Positions 43,666 to 53,098 are shown, numbered from the stretch's first letter. The stretch is DNA of 64,000 nucleotides from Embleya sp040605455 (GCF_040605455.1 NZ_JBEXCV010000001.1:84859-148858); one strand, 5' to 3'. Numbers and translations: made by a program. Notes: generated from the sequence alone by a model not told the origin.

Positions 43666-45854
43666 CGACCGACGGCTGATCCGGTCACCACCCGGTCCGG
43701 CGTGATCGGCAGCGTACGCACCCGCACCCCGGTCGCGTGGAACACCGCGTTGGCGACCGCCGCCGCCGCGCCGACCACGCCGATCTCGCCCGCGCCGCGC
43801 GCGCCGAGATCGCTGATGTGCGGGTCCGGGTCGCCGACGAAGAGCACGTCCAGCGTGCCGATGTCCGCGTTGACCGGCAGGTGGTAGCCCGCCAGATGCG
43901 GCTCGACCACATGCCCGCGCCGCGGGTCGATCACGGTCGCCTCCATCAGCGCCTGGGCCAGACCGAAGGTCATCCCGCCGAGCAGTTGGCTGCGCGCGGT
44001 ACGCGGGTTGATCACCCGGCCGATGTCGAACGCGCCGACCATGCGACGCACCCGGACCGTACCGGTGAGCGCGTCCACCGCGACCTCGGCGAACTGCGCG
44101 CCGAACGAGTGCACCGCGTATCGCGAATTGGCATCCGGGTGGTGATGGCCGACCGCCGACACGGACGGCTCGCCGATTCGGGCCAGTTCGGCGACGAACG
44201 TCTCCGGGCCGAACTCGATCGCGCCGATCTCCCGCCGGTACAACGGCGATTCGGGGTCGGCGACGGCCGCCGCGAGCAGGTCGTCGCGAACCGCCTCGCA
44301 CGCGCGCCGAATCGCCGGACCCACGTAGGCGACGGTCTGCGAACCGATCGACGGCGGCGCCTCGGGCAGATCGGTATCGCCGAGTCGGACGATGATCCGC
44401 TCCGGCGGCAGGCCGAGCACATCCGCGGCGATCTGGCCGAGCACCGTGTACGTCCCGGTGCCGATGTCGTGCGACGCGACGCCGATCACCGCCGTGCCGT
44501 CGACGCGTAGTTCGGCGTACGCCGAGGCGGGACCGGGGTCCATCTCGTGGGTCGCGGACGCCATCCCGGTGCCGATCAGCACATCGCCCTCGCGGCGGCT
44601 GCCAGGGGTGCGATCGGCCGGATCCCAGCCGAACCGCTCGGCGCCCAACCGGTAGCACTCCCGAAGGTGCTTGCCCGACCACGGCCGGCCCGACGACGGG
44701 TCCACGTCGGCATGGTTGTGCAGCCGCAACTCGACCGGATCCATGCGGAGTTCGTGGGCCAGCTCGTCGAGCGCGGATTCCAGCGCGAAGGATCCCGGGG
44801 CCCGCCCCGGGGCCCGTTGGAAGGTGGGCGCCTGCATGTCCAGTCGGACGATCCGCTGTCGGATCGTCACATTCGGGCAGGCGTACAGGATCGAGGTGGG
44901 CCCGCCGGTCGACTCGACGACGTTCTCGCCGGGCGAGGTGGCCGAGGTGCCGTCGTGCCCGATCGCGGTCAGCCGGCCGTCGCGGTGCGCGCCGAGCACA
45001 ATCCGCTGCCGAGTCGCCGGCCGGGTGCCGCACGAGGTGAACATCTGCGGTCGGGTGAGCGCGAGCCGGACCGGCCGGTCGACCAGCCGCGCCGCCGCAG
45101 CGGCCAGCAGAACGTGCGGCCAGACCGTGCCCTTGCTGCCGAAGCCGCCGCCGACGAAGCCGGACAACACCCGCACGTTCCCCGGCGGCACCCCGAACGC
45201 GGTCGCCAGCGCCTCCCGCACCCCGGTCACGTACTGCGTCGAGTCGTACACCGTGAGCCGGTCGCCCACCCAGCGCGCGGTGGTGGTGCACGGTTCCATC
45301 GGGTTCATGTGTTGCGGCGGCGTCTCGTAGTACGCCTCCACCGTCACGTCGGCCACCGCGAGGCCGGTCGTCAGGTCACCGCGGACGATGTCCTCGCGGC
45401 CCGGCGGGGTCTGCGGGATGGCGTCCTCGATCCGGACCAGCGGCGATTCGTGGCGATAGCGGGTGCGGATGCACTCTGCGCCGGCCACCGCCTCTTCGAG
45501 CGTCCGCGCCACCACCATCGCGATGTGCTGCCCGTGGTGGTGGATCACCCCGTCGGACAGCGGGGTACGGCCGTCGCCCATCGGGCCGTTGTCGGCCGAG
45601 TAGTACGAGGCGACCCGGCCGATGCCCAGCGACCCGTCGGAGGTGCACACGGCGAGCACGCCGGGAGCGGCCTCGGCGGCGGCGATGTGCATTTCGGTGA
45701 TCCGGCCCTTGGCGATCGTGCTCTGCACCAGCACCGCGTGCGCGAGGTCGGGCAGCGCCAGGTCGCCGGTGAAGATCGCGGTACCGGTGACCTTGACCGG
45801 GCCGTCCGCGCGGGTTCCGGCGGCGCCGATCCACGGGGTGGTCTGCGGGCTCAT
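43662..45854 (-). CDS. Molybdenum hydroxylase large subunit (xanthine/aldehyde dehydrogenase family, PaoC-like)
   Basis: A 730-residue molybdopterin-binding subunit. GTAIFTGDLALPDLAHAVLV starts it, GGGFGSKGTVWP is the first cofactor loop, QRAPGRAPGSFALESALDEL the second, and GARGAGEIGVVGAAAAVANA carries the catalytic Glu (GAGE). The GxGE context and layout follow the E. coli PaoABC/YagTSR aldehyde oxidoreductase group. Its ATG overlaps the FAD-subunit stop by ATGA. It would oxidise an aldehyde or N-heterocycle by water-derived hydroxylation. Confidence 0.9.
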   Translation of the reverse strand: MSPQTTPWIGAAGTRADGPVKVTGTAIFTGDLALPDLAHAVLVQSTIAKGRITEMHIAAAEAAPGVLAVCTSDGSLGIGRVASYYSADNGPMGDGRTPLSDGVIHHHGQHIAMVVARTLEEAVAGAECIRTRYRHESPLVRIEDAIPQTPPGREDIVRGDLTTGLAVADVTVEAYYETPPQHMNPMEPCTTTARWVGDRLTVYDSTQYVTGVREALATAFGVPPGNVRVLSGFVGGGFGSKGTVWPHVLLAAAAARLVDRPVRLALTRPQMFTSCGTRPATRQRIVLGAHRDGRLTAIGHDGTSATSPGENVVESTGGPTSILYACPNVTIRQRIVRLDMQAPTFQRAPGRAPGSFALESALDELAHELRMDPVELRLHNHADVDPSSGRPWSGKHLRECYRLGAERFGWDPADRTPGSRREGDVLIGTGMASATHEMDPGPASAYAELRVDGTAVIGVASHDIGTGTYTVLGQIAADVLGLPPERIIVRLGDTDLPEAPPSIGSQTVAYVGPAIRRACEAVRDDLLAAAVADPESPLYRREIGAIEFGPETFVAELARIGEPSVSAVGHHHPDANSRYAVHSFGAQFAEVAVDALTGTVRVRRMVGAFDIGRVINPRTARSQLLGGMTFGLAQALMEATVIDPRRGHVVEPHLAGYHLPVNADIGTLDVLFVGDPDPHISDLGARGAGEIGVVGAAAAVANAVFHATGVRVRTLPITPDRVVTGSAVGR

Positions 45855-46924
45855 CGGTGGTCCCCTTCCGTGGTGCCGGGGGCTTCGCCGGTGCCTGGAG
45901 CTTTCGGGGTGCCTGGGGCCGGGGTGTCGGTGGCTTCCGGGGGGTCGCCGGCCGCCAGGGTGCTCAGGGCGCGGGCAACGACGCGGCGAATCAGTTCGAC
46001 CTTGTGGCCGTTGTCCCGGCCGGGCACTGCACCTTCCGTGGCGGCGTCCCCCGCCCGGGCGAACGCGGCGGTGCTCGGTGGCCCGCCGATCAGCGCCGCC
46101 TCGGCCGCGTACGCCCGCCACGGCGTGGTCGCCACGCCACCGAGCGCGATCCGCGCGGCCCGTACCGTGCCGTCGCGCATCTCCAGCGCAACCGCCGCCG
46201 AGCACATCGCGAACGCGAACGAGGCCCGCTCGCGCACCTTGAGGTAGTACGAGTGGGCGCCGAGCGCGGTCATCGGCACCTCCACCGCGGTGATCAGCTC
46301 GCCGTGGGTCAGCGTGGTCTCCCGCTCGGGGGTCTCCCCCGGCGGCAGGTGGAACGCCTCGATCGGCTCGACGCGCGGGCCGTTCGGCCCGTCGATCGAC
46401 ACCCGCGCCGCCAGTGCCAGCAGCGCGACCGCGAGGTCGGAGGGGTGGGTGGCGATGCACCGGCTGCTCGTGCCGAGCACCGCGTGGCCGCGGTGCTCGC
46501 CGTCCAGCGCGGCGCACCCGGATTCGGGTACGCGCTTGTTGCACGGCATCGCGGGGTCGCGGAAGTACCCGCACCGGGTGCGCTGCATCAGGTTCCCGCC
46601 GAGCGTGGCCAGGTTGCGCAACTGCGGGGACGCGCCGGCCAGGAGGGCGCGGGAGAGTACGGGCAGGCGCTCGCGCACCACCGGATGCGCGGCGAGGTCG
46701 CTGTTGGGTACGAGGGCGCCGATCCGGAGCGTGCCCGTGGCCCCGTCCACCACGATGTCCGCGAGCGGGAGTCGGCCGATGTCGACGAGTCGGGCCGGAG
46801 CGAGGACGCCGCACTTCATCAGGTCGACGAGGTTGGTGCCGCCGGCGATGTACATCGCGTCCGGGCCGAGCTCGGTCCAGGCGTGCGCGGGTTCGGCCGG
46901 ACGGGTGTAGGTGAAGGAACGCAT
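45851..46924 (-). CDS. Molybdenum hydroxylase FAD subunit with an Fe-S loop (PaoB-like)
   Basis: A 357-residue subunit. AGGTNLVDLMKCGV is the FAD loop; ATLGGNLMQRTRCGYFRD then PCNKRVPESGCAAL give the Cys set (C...C...C) that binds an extra [4Fe-4S] cluster in PaoB-type proteins, followed by ATHPSDLAVAL. That loop separates this group from plain xanthine dehydrogenases. It lies between the small and large subunits, seven bases after the former and overlapping the latter. The last 30 residues are Pro/Gly/Thr-rich. Confidence 0.9.
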   Translation of the reverse strand: MRSFTYTRPAEPAHAWTELGPDAMYIAGGTNLVDLMKCGVLAPARLVDIGRLPLADIVVDGATGTLRIGALVPNSDLAAHPVVRERLPVLSRALLAGASPQLRNLATLGGNLMQRTRCGYFRDPAMPCNKRVPESGCAALDGEHRGHAVLGTSSRCIATHPSDLAVALLALAARVSIDGPNGPRVEPIEAFHLPPGETPERETTLTHGELITAVEVPMTALGAHSYYLKVRERASFAFAMCSAAVALEMRDGTVRAARIALGGVATTPWRAYAAEAALIGGPPSTAAFARAGDAATEGAVPGRDNGHKVELIRRVVARALSTLAAGDPPEATDTPAPGTPKAPGTGEAPGTTEGDHR

Positions 46925-46930
46925 GTGGGC

Positions 46931-47410
46931 CTACCGTCCGGCCGCGGCGGTGATCGCCGCGACGATATTGGGGTACGCGGCGCATCGGCACAGGTTGCCG
47001 CTCATCCATTCGCGGATCTCGTCGTCGTCACCGGCGTGGCCCTCGGCGAGGAGCGCGACGGCGGACATGATCTGGCCCGGCGTGCAGAACCCGCACTGGA
47101 ACGCGTCGTGGTCGACGAATGCCTGTTGGACCGGATGCAAGTCCCCTTCGGGGTCGCCGCCGAGGCCCTCGATCGTGGTCACCTCGCGGCCGTCGTGCAT
47201 GAGCGCGAAGGTCAGGCACGAGGTGATTCGGCGGCCGTCCACCAGTACCGTGCAGGCGCCGCATTGGCCGAGGTCGCAGCCCTTTTTGGAGCCGGTCAGA
47301 CCGAGGTCTTCGCGCAACGCGTCCAGGAGGGTGACGCGGGGGTCGATGCGGAGCGCTCGGGCTTCGCCGTTGACGTGGAGTTCGACGACTTCGGCTTCGT
47401 CGGCGGGCAT
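46931..47410 (-). CDS. Molybdenum hydroxylase [2Fe-2S] subunit (PaoA-like)
   Basis: A 159-residue iron-sulfur subunit: GCDLGQCGACTVLVDGRRI for the plant-type cluster and CGFCTPGQI plus GNLCRCAAYP for the second cluster. E. coli PaoA has a Tat signal; here the protein begins MPADEAEVVELHVNGEARAL without one, so this enzyme should be cytoplasmic. First gene of the three-subunit operon, which follows the importer genes on the same strand after a repeat-rich gap. Confidence 0.92.
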   Translation of the reverse strand: MPADEAEVVELHVNGEARALRIDPRVTLLDALREDLGLTGSKKGCDLGQCGACTVLVDGRRITSCLTFALMHDGREVTTIEGLGGDPEGDLHPVQQAFVDHDAFQCGFCTPGQIMSAVALLAEGHAGDDDEIREWMSGNLCRCAAYPNIVAAITAAAGR

Positions 47411-47476
47411 GATCCCTCCCGGGGGCGCACTCGGGCCGTGGGCCCGGCCCGGGATCTTCGCTGGTACCCGCAGGCG

Positions 47477-47628
47477 GTGGCCTCAAGCGCGCACCTTGGG
47501 CCGGGGTTGACCGGGCCTGTGGTCGCTGGTGGCCTCAAGCGCCGGCCAGGCTACTTGGCCTCGAACGCCGGCCGGGCTGGAGTTGCCCGGGCTTCGGCCG
47601 AGGTGGCCTCAAGCGCCGGCCGGGCTGG
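47477..47628 (+). repeat. Four copies of a variant dispersed repeat (TGGCCTCAAGCGCCGGCCGG)
   Basis: Copies near 47477, 47529, 47556 and 47604 (TGGCCTC(A/G)A(A/G)CGCCGGCCGGGCT-like; the first is degenerate). They are a variant of the cores at 291-466 and 22472. The last three run into the 3' end of the ABC ATPase gene and encode its tail. Confidence 0.75.
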
Positions 47629-48516
47629 ATGGGGTGCGGCGGCGTCGATGGGCGGCGCGGCGTTGGGGGGTATGGAGGGGTCGGTGGGGGCCGTCCTGTT
47701 CGGGGATATCGGGGGCGTCGGGTGGGTGGGGAGGGTTGGGACCGCGGTGAGGAGGGAGCGGGTGTATGGGTGTTGGGGGTTGCCCAGGACTTGCCGGGAT
47801 GGGCCGGATTCCAAAGGTTCGCCGGATTTGAGGACCAGGACGTGGTTGCACAGGTGTTGGACCACGCCGAGGTCGTGGGAGACCAGGATCAGGGAGAGAC
47901 CGAGGCGGGTGGTGAGGTCGCGCAGAAGGTCGAGGATCTGCGCTCGGACGGATACGTCGAGTGCGCTGACCGGCTCGTCGGCGACCAGGACGCGCGGGGA
48001 GGGTGCCAGTGCCCGGGCGATCGCGATTCGTTGTCGCTGGCCGCCGGAGAACTCGTGCGGGTAGCGGGTGCGCGTCTGCGGGTCCAACCCGACGGCCGCC
48101 AACACCTCGTCCACGCGTGCGTCGTGGTCGCCCTCGACGCCGAGGCATTCCAGCGGTTCGGCCACGATGTCTCGTACGCGCGAGCGCGGGTCGAGCGAGC
48201 TCATCGGGTCCTGGAGGACGATCTGCACCTCGCGCCGGAACCAGGTCAGCGAGCGCGCCGGCCCGGGCCGGACCTCGCGGTCGCGGTAGTGCACCGTGCC
48301 TGCGTCGGCCCGGTCGAGCCCGAGCAACAGCCGGATCAGGGTGGACTTGCCCGCGCCGGATTCGCCGACCACGCCGAGCGCGTCGCCCTCGACCAGTTCC
48401 AGGTCCACGCCGCGCAGCGCGTACCGCTGCCCGGCCGGGCCCCACAACGACCGGCGCGGCAGGCGATACGTCCGGGTCAGTCCCTCTGCGCGCAGCAGTA
48501 CGGCGGGCGCGGTCAC
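47551..48516 (-). CDS. Peptide-type ABC importer ATPase (DppF/OppF-like)
   Basis: A 321-residue ATPase: GESGAGKSTLIRLLLG, YPHEFSGGQRQRIAIARAL, VLVADEPVSALDVSV, and the OppF-type extension HPYTRSLLTAVPTLP. The last 45 residues are a Pro/Ala-rich tail, the final part encoded by intergenic repeat copies (ARPALEAT, ARPAFEAK). GTG 48516 overlaps the preceding stop by GTGA. It should form the ATPase pair with the ATPase half of the upstream fusion protein. Confidence 0.9.
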   Translation of the reverse strand: MTAPAVLLRAEGLTRTYRLPRRSLWGPAGQRYALRGVDLELVEGDALGVVGESGAGKSTLIRLLLGLDRADAGTVHYRDREVRPGPARSLTWFRREVQIVLQDPMSSLDPRSRVRDIVAEPLECLGVEGDHDARVDEVLAAVGLDPQTRTRYPHEFSGGQRQRIAIARALAPSPRVLVADEPVSALDVSVRAQILDLLRDLTTRLGLSLILVSHDLGVVQHLCNHVLVLKSGEPLESGPSRQVLGNPQHPYTRSLLTAVPTLPTHPTPPISPNRTAPTDPSIPPNAAPPIDAAAPHPARPALEATSAEARATPARPAFEAK

Positions 48517-50324
48517 AGTGGTGCCTCCACGGTCTCGATCGAGGTACGGACGCCCGGCGTCGGGTCGACCGCACCGAGGGCAGCGTCGAAGGTGGCATCC
48601 AAAGCGGCGGCATCGAACGCCGTGGCCCGCGCGGCCGCCAACAGCGCACGCGTGTAGTCCGCGTCGGCGTCGTACAGGATGCGGTCCAGCGGCCCCTGCT
48701 CGATCACCCGACCGGTCCGCATCACCGCGATCCGGTCGCTCACCCGGGACACCACCGCGAGGTCGTGCGTGATGAACAGCAGCGCGGTGCCCTGCTCCCG
48801 GGCCAACTCGTCGAGCAGCGCCAGGATGTCCCGCTGCACGGTGACGTCCAGCGCCGTGGTCGGCTCGTCCGCGATCAGCAGCGCGGGGCGGCACGCGAGC
48901 GCGATCGCGATGCCCACGCGCTGACGCTGGCCGCCGGAGAGTTGATGCGGCCAGGCCCGGACCAGATCGGCCGGATCCGGCAGACCCACCCGGCCGGCCA
49001 GGTCGATCGCCGCCAGGTCGGCCTGACGGCGGGTCATGCCCCGGTGCAGGCCCAGCGGTTCGGCGATCTGGCGGCCGATCCGCATGGTCGGGTCGTGCGC
49101 GGTGAGCGGCTCCTGGAACACCATCGCGACCCGATTCCCGCGGATTCGGGCGAGTTCGCGCTCGCGCTTGCCGAGCAGTTCCACGCCGTCCAGGCGGATG
49201 CTGCCGGTGACCTCGGCGCCCTCGGGCAACAGACCGAGTACGGCGAGCGCGGTCAGCGATTTGCCGGAGCCGGATTCGCCGATCAGACCGAGCCGTTCAC
49301 CGGCGGCCACAGTCAGGTCGATGCCGTCCACCACGGTCCGTCCGGCGATCCGGATGGTGAGGTCGGTGATTCGGAGCAGCGCGTCGTCCGCCGGCAACGG
49401 CACCCGTGGCGCGATTGCTTCGTCGGTCCGCTCGACTGTCTCGGCCCGGGTCTCGGGCGCATGCGGGCGCAGTCGCGGATCGGTCGCATCCCGCAGCGCG
49501 TCGCCGAGCAGGTTGAAGCCCAGGACGGACAGCGCGACGGCCAGTCCCGGCCAGACCACCAGAAGCGGCCGGGCGGAGATGTACGGCTGCTGGTCGTGCA
49601 GGATCCGGCCCCAGGACACGGCGGGCGCGAGGCTGCCGTAGCCGAGGTAGGACAGTGCGGCCTCGGTCAGCGATGCCACGGCCATCACCAGGGAGAGTTG
49701 CACCAGCAGCGTGGGCGCGATGTTGGGCAGGATGTGTCGGCGTACCGTGCGCCACGTGCTCGATCCGCTCGCGGTCGCGGCGAGCACGTAGTCGCTGCCG
49801 TACACCCGCTCGATCTCGGCGCGCGCGATCCGGGCCAGGTGCACCCCGAATGCAGCGCCGATCGCGCCGGCCGCGGTCCACACCGATCCGCCGAACACGG
49901 CGGCCAGGATCATCGCGGTGAGCAGCGCCGGGAAGGCGATCGCAACGTCGATCAGCTGGACCACGCCGGCCGCGAACCGCCGGGGTCCCAGCGCCGCCGC
50001 CAGCGCGAGCGGCAGGCCCAGCGCGGCGGCGATGCCGGCCGAGGCGAGCGCGATCAGCAGCGTCTCCCGGGAGCCGACCAGGATCAGGCTGAACTGGTCG
50101 CGCCCGAGCATGTCGGTGCCGAGCAGGTGGCCGTCCCGAAACGGGAGCAGCCAGGGCGCGTTCGGGTCGACGGCGGTCGGATCGTACGGGGTCCACACCA
50201 GCGACAGCAGCACCGCGCCGACCAGGATGGCGACGAGTGTGCCGCCGATCAGGCCGTTGCGGTCGCGAACCAGCGCACGCAGCACGGTACGGGTGGGGGC
50301 ACCGGGTACCCGCAAGGCCTTCAC
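48513..50324 (-). CDS. Fused importer permease (DppC-like) and ATPase (DppD-like)
   Basis: A 603-residue protein. Residues 1-290 are a DppC-type permease (GTDMLGRDQFSLILVGSRET, EIERVYGSDYVLAATASG, LSYLGYGSLAPAVSWGRIL), and residues about 330-603 a complete ATPase (GESGSGKSLTALAVLGLL, WPHQLSGGQRQRVGIAIALA, LLIADEPTTALDVT) with a linker rich in Glu/Arg/Pro. In most species these are separate genes. GTG 50322-50324 overlaps the DppB-like stop by GTGA. Such fusions occur in some actinomycete peptide transporters. Confidence 0.9.
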   Translation of the reverse strand: MKALRVPGAPTRTVLRALVRDRNGLIGGTLVAILVGAVLLSLVWTPYDPTAVDPNAPWLLPFRDGHLLGTDMLGRDQFSLILVGSRETLLIALASAGIAAALGLPLALAAALGPRRFAAGVVQLIDVAIAFPALLTAMILAAVFGGSVWTAAGAIGAAFGVHLARIARAEIERVYGSDYVLAATASGSSTWRTVRRHILPNIAPTLLVQLSLVMAVASLTEAALSYLGYGSLAPAVSWGRILHDQQPYISARPLLVVWPGLAVALSVLGFNLLGDALRDATDPRLRPHAPETRAETVERTDEAIAPRVPLPADDALLRITDLTIRIAGRTVVDGIDLTVAAGERLGLIGESGSGKSLTALAVLGLLPEGAEVTGSIRLDGVELLGKRERELARIRGNRVAMVFQEPLTAHDPTMRIGRQIAEPLGLHRGMTRRQADLAAIDLAGRVGLPDPADLVRAWPHQLSGGQRQRVGIAIALACRPALLIADEPTTALDVTVQRDILALLDELAREQGTALLFITHDLAVVSRVSDRIAVMRTGRVIEQGPLDRILYDADADYTRALLAAARATAFDAAALDATFDAALGAVDPTPGVRTSIETVEAPL

Positions 50325-51289
50325 GCGGACACCTTCCGGGCGCGAACGTCCGCCAGGCGCGGATCGATCAGCCGTTGTGCGACGTCCACCAGGAAACCGA
50401 CGAACAGCACGATCGCGACCAGGAGCAGCACCTCGCCCTGCACCTTGACCAGATCGCGATTGCCCACGTCGGCGACCAGCATCGAGCCGACGCCGGGCAG
50501 GGTGAAGACCTTTTCCACCACGATCGCGCCGACCAGGAGGGCGGCGACCTGTACGCCGAGCATGGACAACACCGGGCCGGCGGCGTTGCGTACGCCGTGT
50601 CGCAGCAGCGCGCCCGTGCGGGTGCGCCCCGCCGCCCGCGCGGTGCGCAGGTAGTCGCGGTGCAGCACGTCGAGGGTGGCCGAACGGACGAACCGCAGCA
50701 GTACCGCGCCCTCGGACAGGGCAAGGGTCAGGATTGGCAGCACCAGGCTGCGGATCGCCTCGCCCGGGTCCGCCCAGCCGTCCACCGGGAAGCCCTGTGC
50801 GGGCAGCAGCGGGGTCTGTACGGCGAACAGCAGGATCAGCAGCAGGCCCACCCACAACGTGGGCAGTGCGATGCCGAGTTGGGTCGCGACGCTGATCACC
50901 GTGCCGTCGCGACGCTCGCGGCGCACCGCCGCGAGCATTCCCAGCGGCACCGCAAAGGCCAACGCGAGCAGCAGCGCGCCGAGCACCAGCGGACCGGTCA
51001 CCCGCAACTTCTCGCCCAGTTCGTCGGTCACCGAAGAGCCGTTGAGCTGCGAGTGGCCCAGGTCGCCGGTGGGAACGTCGGTCAACCAGGTCCAGTACTG
51101 CACGAGCAACGGCCGGTCCAGGCCCAGGTCGTGGCGGATCGCGCGGAGTTGCGCGGAGTCCGCGGTGATGCCGCCGACCGAGGTGGCGGCATCACCGGGC
51201 AGCAGCCGAAGCAGCGCGAAGGTCACTATGCTCGCGCCCAGCAGGGACAGCGCGAGCAATCCCAGTCGGCGCGCGACGAACACCGTCAT
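50321..51289 (-). CDS. Peptide-type ABC importer permease (DppB-like)
   Basis: A 322-residue permease starting MTVFVARRLGLLALSLLGAS, with the B-type signature DLGLDRPLLVQYWTWL, the EAA-like DYLRTARAAGRTRTGALLRH and six helices. It precedes the fused permease/ATPase with overlapping stop and start. It follows the binding-protein gene by 76 bases. An in-frame longer start exists (51436) but lies over the binding-protein gene end. Confidence 0.9.
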   Translation of the reverse strand: MTVFVARRLGLLALSLLGASIVTFALLRLLPGDAATSVGGITADSAQLRAIRHDLGLDRPLLVQYWTWLTDVPTGDLGHSQLNGSSVTDELGEKLRVTGPLVLGALLLALAFAVPLGMLAAVRRERRDGTVISVATQLGIALPTLWVGLLLILLFAVQTPLLPAQGFPVDGWADPGEAIRSLVLPILTLALSEGAVLLRFVRSATLDVLHRDYLRTARAAGRTRTGALLRHGVRNAAGPVLSMLGVQVAALLVGAIVVEKVFTLPGVGSMLVADVGNRDLVKVQGEVLLLVAIVLFVGFLVDVAQRLIDPRLADVRARKVSA

Positions 51290-51365
51290 GTCGGACGCCG
51301 CCGTGAGGTGCGACGCGGAACGGCCCGTTCGACCGGCTCCGGCCGGAACGGGCCTCGGTGCGGGC

Positions 51366-52919
51366 TCACTTGGTGATTCCGATGGTGGCGAGGTCGAGCC
51401 GGCTGCTGGTGTGGTGTTGCGGTGCGCCGCTGACACCCTTGCGTACGACGGTCAGCGTCTGGGCCTGGAACAGCCAGTCGGCGGCGGCGTCCTCGGTGAC
51501 CTGGCGGCCGATCTTGGTGAGCAGGTCCGTCCGGGTGCGCTCGTCGGGTGCGGCCACCGCCTGGGCGTACCAGTCGCGCACCTGCGCGTTGTCGTAGCCG
51601 AAGTAGTAGCCGGGGGTGACGAAGTTGGCGATGTCGTGTGGCTCGGCGTGGTCGACCAGGCTCAGGTCGTAGTCCTTCGCCGTGTAGACCTCGCTCAGCC
51701 AAGCGGTGAATTCCTGCTGCCTGACCGTGAGTTCGATACCCGCTTCCTTGAGGTTGGCGACCAGCACGTCGCCGATCGCGGCCGGGTAGATGTTGGGAAT
51801 CTTCAGGGTCAGCTTGAGGTTGTCCACGCCCGCGTCGGCCAGCGCCTTCCTCGCCGCCGCGGCGTCGTGCGGGTCGATCGCGCTCAGGTCCCAAAAGCCC
51901 GGGTCGGAGGTGGGGATCGGTCCGCCGAGCCGGACGCCGGCCCCGCCGAGCGTCTTGATCAGCGCGTCCTTGTCGATCGCGCGCCGGATCGCGTGGCGCA
52001 CGGCCGGGTTGTTCAGCGGGGCCTTGGCGTTGTTGATCGCCAGCGTGTATTTGTCGGTGGTGGTACCGCGCAGCACGGTGAACCTGTCGTTGCCGGTGAA
52101 CGGCTGGAGCAGGGTGGCCTCGGCCGCCGTCTCGATGTCGGTCCGGCCGGTCGCCTGAGCGTTGTTCGCGGCGTTGCGGTCCGGAATGTAGCTGAGCACG
52201 ACCTTTGCCACCTTGGCCTTGGCGCCCTTGTACGCGTCGTTGCGCACCAGGGTGATCGCCGAGCCGCGCTGCCAGCCGTCCAGCTTGAACGGGCCGGTTC
52301 CGTTCTCGGCTGCGTCCAGCTTGGTGAAGTCGGTGCCCTTTTTGTAGACGACGCCGACCCGCTGGGTGAGCGCCCAGGTCAGGTTGGTGTCGCGCTGCTT
52401 GAGCGTGATCACCACGGTGGCCGGGTCGGCCGCCGCGACATCCGCGATGCCGGCCAGGGCCTTGGCGTTCGGCTGCTTGGAGCCGGGTGCGAGCACCTGT
52501 TGCAGCGACCAGGCGGCGTCCTCGGCGGTGACGGGCGAGCCGTCGTGGAAGGTGGAGCCGGGGGTGAGATGGAATGTGTACTTGAGACCGTCGGTGGAGG
52601 TCTCGAAGCCGGTCGCGAGCGCGGGCACGATCTTGTTGTCCGCATTGGTGTCGACCCTGAGCAGGCCCTGGTAGACGTTGTCGAGCAGGACCTGCTCGAC
52701 CGCGACGCCGGCGGTGGTGGTCAGGTTGAGGCTGGTCGGCTCCAGCACCAATCGCACCTTGGCCGTCGCGTTCGGGTCCAGCGCGCTGTCGGCGGGCGCC
52801 GGGGCCTGGGTGTCGGCGCCGGTGGCGCCGGGGGTGGGGGTGCCGCCGGAGCCGCACGCGGCGAGGACCGGTCCGGCCAGGGCGAGGACGGCGGCTATGC
52901 GAAGCGCGGAGCGGCGCAT
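51366..52919 (-). CDS. Solute-binding lipoprotein of the peptide/nickel family (SBP family 5)
   Basis: A 517-residue lipoprotein: lipobox PVLAACGSGG (C22), then the family-5 pattern NVYQGLLRVDTNADNKIVPA, FHLTPGSTFHDGSPVTAEDA and ALDAENGTGPFKLDGW-like region. Family 5 proteins bind peptides, opines, glutathione, metal chelates or other small solutes. An AAGGAG precedes ATG 52917-52919 by 11 bases. It heads the importer operon, 179 bases after the alpha/beta hydrolase gene; the context suggests an organosulfur ligand, which is inference. Confidence 0.88.
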   Translation of the reverse strand: MRRSALRIAAVLALAGPVLAACGSGGTPTPGATGADTQAPAPADSALDPNATAKVRLVLEPTSLNLTTTAGVAVEQVLLDNVYQGLLRVDTNADNKIVPALATGFETSTDGLKYTFHLTPGSTFHDGSPVTAEDAAWSLQQVLAPGSKQPNAKALAGIADVAAADPATVVITLKQRDTNLTWALTQRVGVVYKKGTDFTKLDAAENGTGPFKLDGWQRGSAITLVRNDAYKGAKAKVAKVVLSYIPDRNAANNAQATGRTDIETAAEATLLQPFTGNDRFTVLRGTTTDKYTLAINNAKAPLNNPAVRHAIRRAIDKDALIKTLGGAGVRLGGPIPTSDPGFWDLSAIDPHDAAAARKALADAGVDNLKLTLKIPNIYPAAIGDVLVANLKEAGIELTVRQQEFTAWLSEVYTAKDYDLSLVDHAEPHDIANFVTPGYYFGYDNAQVRDWYAQAVAAPDERTRTDLLTKIGRQVTEDAAADWLFQAQTLTVVRKGVSGAPQHHTSSRLDLATIGITK

Positions 52920-52973
52920 GATGGATCGATCTCCTTGCCGGAAGCTGGGAAGGGTGTTGCGGTGGGTCTCGCC

Positions 52974-53070
52974 CGGGCTCCCCGAGCGAGTGGGTGTTCG
53001 GTGCCCGGGTCCCCGAGCGGGCAGGTATTCGGGCCTGTGTCTGGGCTCGCCGAGCGAGCGGGTGTTCGGT
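52974..53070. repeat. Three imperfect direct repeats of about 33 bases
   Basis: Copies near 52974, 53007 and 53041 of the type GGGCTCCCCGAGCGAGTGGG then TGTTCGG. They lie between the hydrolase gene and the binding-protein gene and may carry the importer promoter or processing signals. Confidence 0.6.
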
Positions 53071-53098
53071 CGCCCGTTCGGGGACCGGGGGCGGGTCT

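Noticed and set aside
39502..45291. A 1929-codon leftward open frame ending as the GH13 enzyme
   Set aside because: Only its last 583 codons show real protein features; upstream it runs antisense to the sensor kinase and through the decayed AraC gene.
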